A stretch of 64,000 bases of DNA from Sutterella sp. AM11-39. Lineage in GTDB: Bacteria > Pseudomonadota > Gammaproteobacteria > Burkholderiales > Burkholderiaceae_F. The stretch covers positions 186,001 to 250,000 of the forward strand of contig NZ_QRLV01000002.1 of assembly GCF_003472385.1 (NCBI RefSeq). Direction: 5' to 3'. This document shows, one piece after another, positions 62,604-64,000 of this stretch; position 1 is the stretch's first letter; every line of letters starts with the position of its first letter. Made by a program: the position numbers and the translations under genes. A model generated the notes under the pieces. That model saw only the letters and a program-made list of their open reading frames with translations. It was not told the origin of the DNA and made no database searches.

Positions 62604-62633
62604 TTGACATAGCTTTTTGTTTCGGGAGATACT
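62604..62633 (+). promoter_or_regulatory. Promoter of the aldo/keto reductase gene
   Basis: TTGACA (62604-62609) and GATACT (62628-62633) are 18 nt apart. The predicted transcript starts some 35 nt before the start codon at 62676. Confidence 0.7.
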
Positions 62634-62675
62634 TTTTTGCAACCCATTGATTTCACTGTTGCAAAGGAGTTTCTC

Positions 62676-63815
<1,140 letters not shown>

Positions 63816-63977
63816 TCTCTCCGGCACGGGCCGCTGCCGATCCCGTGTGACGGCCCGATCGGTCTTGTATAAGAATTCGGCATCGCGCCGCGTAACGATT
63901 CGGCATTGGACAGCGGGCGTGCTCTGCCGCTACGCTTTTTGCAAACACTCAATCACATTGTCGGAAAAGGCTGCAAG

Positions 63978-64000
63978 ATGAAGAATGAACGCTCTCGTCA
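63978..64000 (+). CDS. Possible start of a gene cut by the window end
   Basis: An ATG at 63978 is preceded by GGAAAAGG at a usable distance and reads Met-Lys-Asn-Glu-Arg-Ser-Arg to the window end. Only seven codons are visible, so neither function nor reality is certain. The stretch 63816-63977 before it holds no other supportable feature; two ATTCGGCAT copies stand as a short direct repeat near 63876-63905. Confidence 0.3.

Overview
The window comes from a Gram-negative, probably anaerobic gut betaproteobacterium of the order Burkholderiales, most likely near Sutterella/Parasutterella. The evidence is the split heptose kinase gene, the mlaFEDACB order, the hisE-hinT-tatA-tatB-tatC block, outer-membrane lipid genes throughout, and a four-subunit pyruvate:ferredoxin-type oxidoreductase of the kind anaerobes use. 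This placement is inferred from gene content and order; no marker was aligned. No CRISPR array, rRNA operon, prophage or intact insertion sequence was seen.

Left part (1-25.3 kb). A YheO-type regulator and a truncated threonine-synthase-like PLP enzyme share the minus strand at the left edge. A 13-gene aryl polyene (APE) cluster follows at 1937-12831. It holds ketosynthases, a chain-length factor, a ketoreductase, dehydratases, two ACPs, an adenylation enzyme fused to a dehydratase, a methyltransferase, acyltransferases and a glycosyltransferase, mostly with 4-nt start/stop overlaps. It has no exporter. The LolA-like carrier and MMPL exporter expected for APE lipids lie about 9.5 kb away (22392-25269), just after two tRNA-Lys genes. 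Between them are the ADP-heptose genes rfaE1-hldD-gmhB, terC, sucCD, a sodium symporter and recA-recX.

Middle part (25.3-44 kb). tatCBA, hinT and hisE lie on the minus strand, followed by tRNA-Met and the phospholipid-trafficking operon mlaFEDACB. hisE has lost its usual his-operon neighbours and sits behind the tRNA terminator. Then come a thioesterase, a PlsC-family acyltransferase, ruvX, an apparent right-end relic of an IS200/IS605 element (34.1-34.4 kb), ybaK, tandem DUF2721 genes, a Lys/Ala/Pro-rich protein, metC, recQ, sstT, a methyltransferase and a TetA-like MFS pump.

Right part (44-64 kb). A ybhGFSR-type ABC exporter operon ends in its own TetR regulator. Next is a porGAB operon whose last gene fuses a GltD-like flavoprotein to a PorD ferredoxin. 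A lipoprotein, a DUF1801-like protein with a basic tail and a Tat-exported DUF362 protein follow, then a PatZ-like ligase/acetyltransferase and an enoyl-CoA hydratase-family enzyme. The window closes with a small LysR unit controlling a secreted cupin and a Tat-exported aldo/keto reductase. Both targets carry the same TTTCATGCA motif at nearly the same distance from their predicted promoters.
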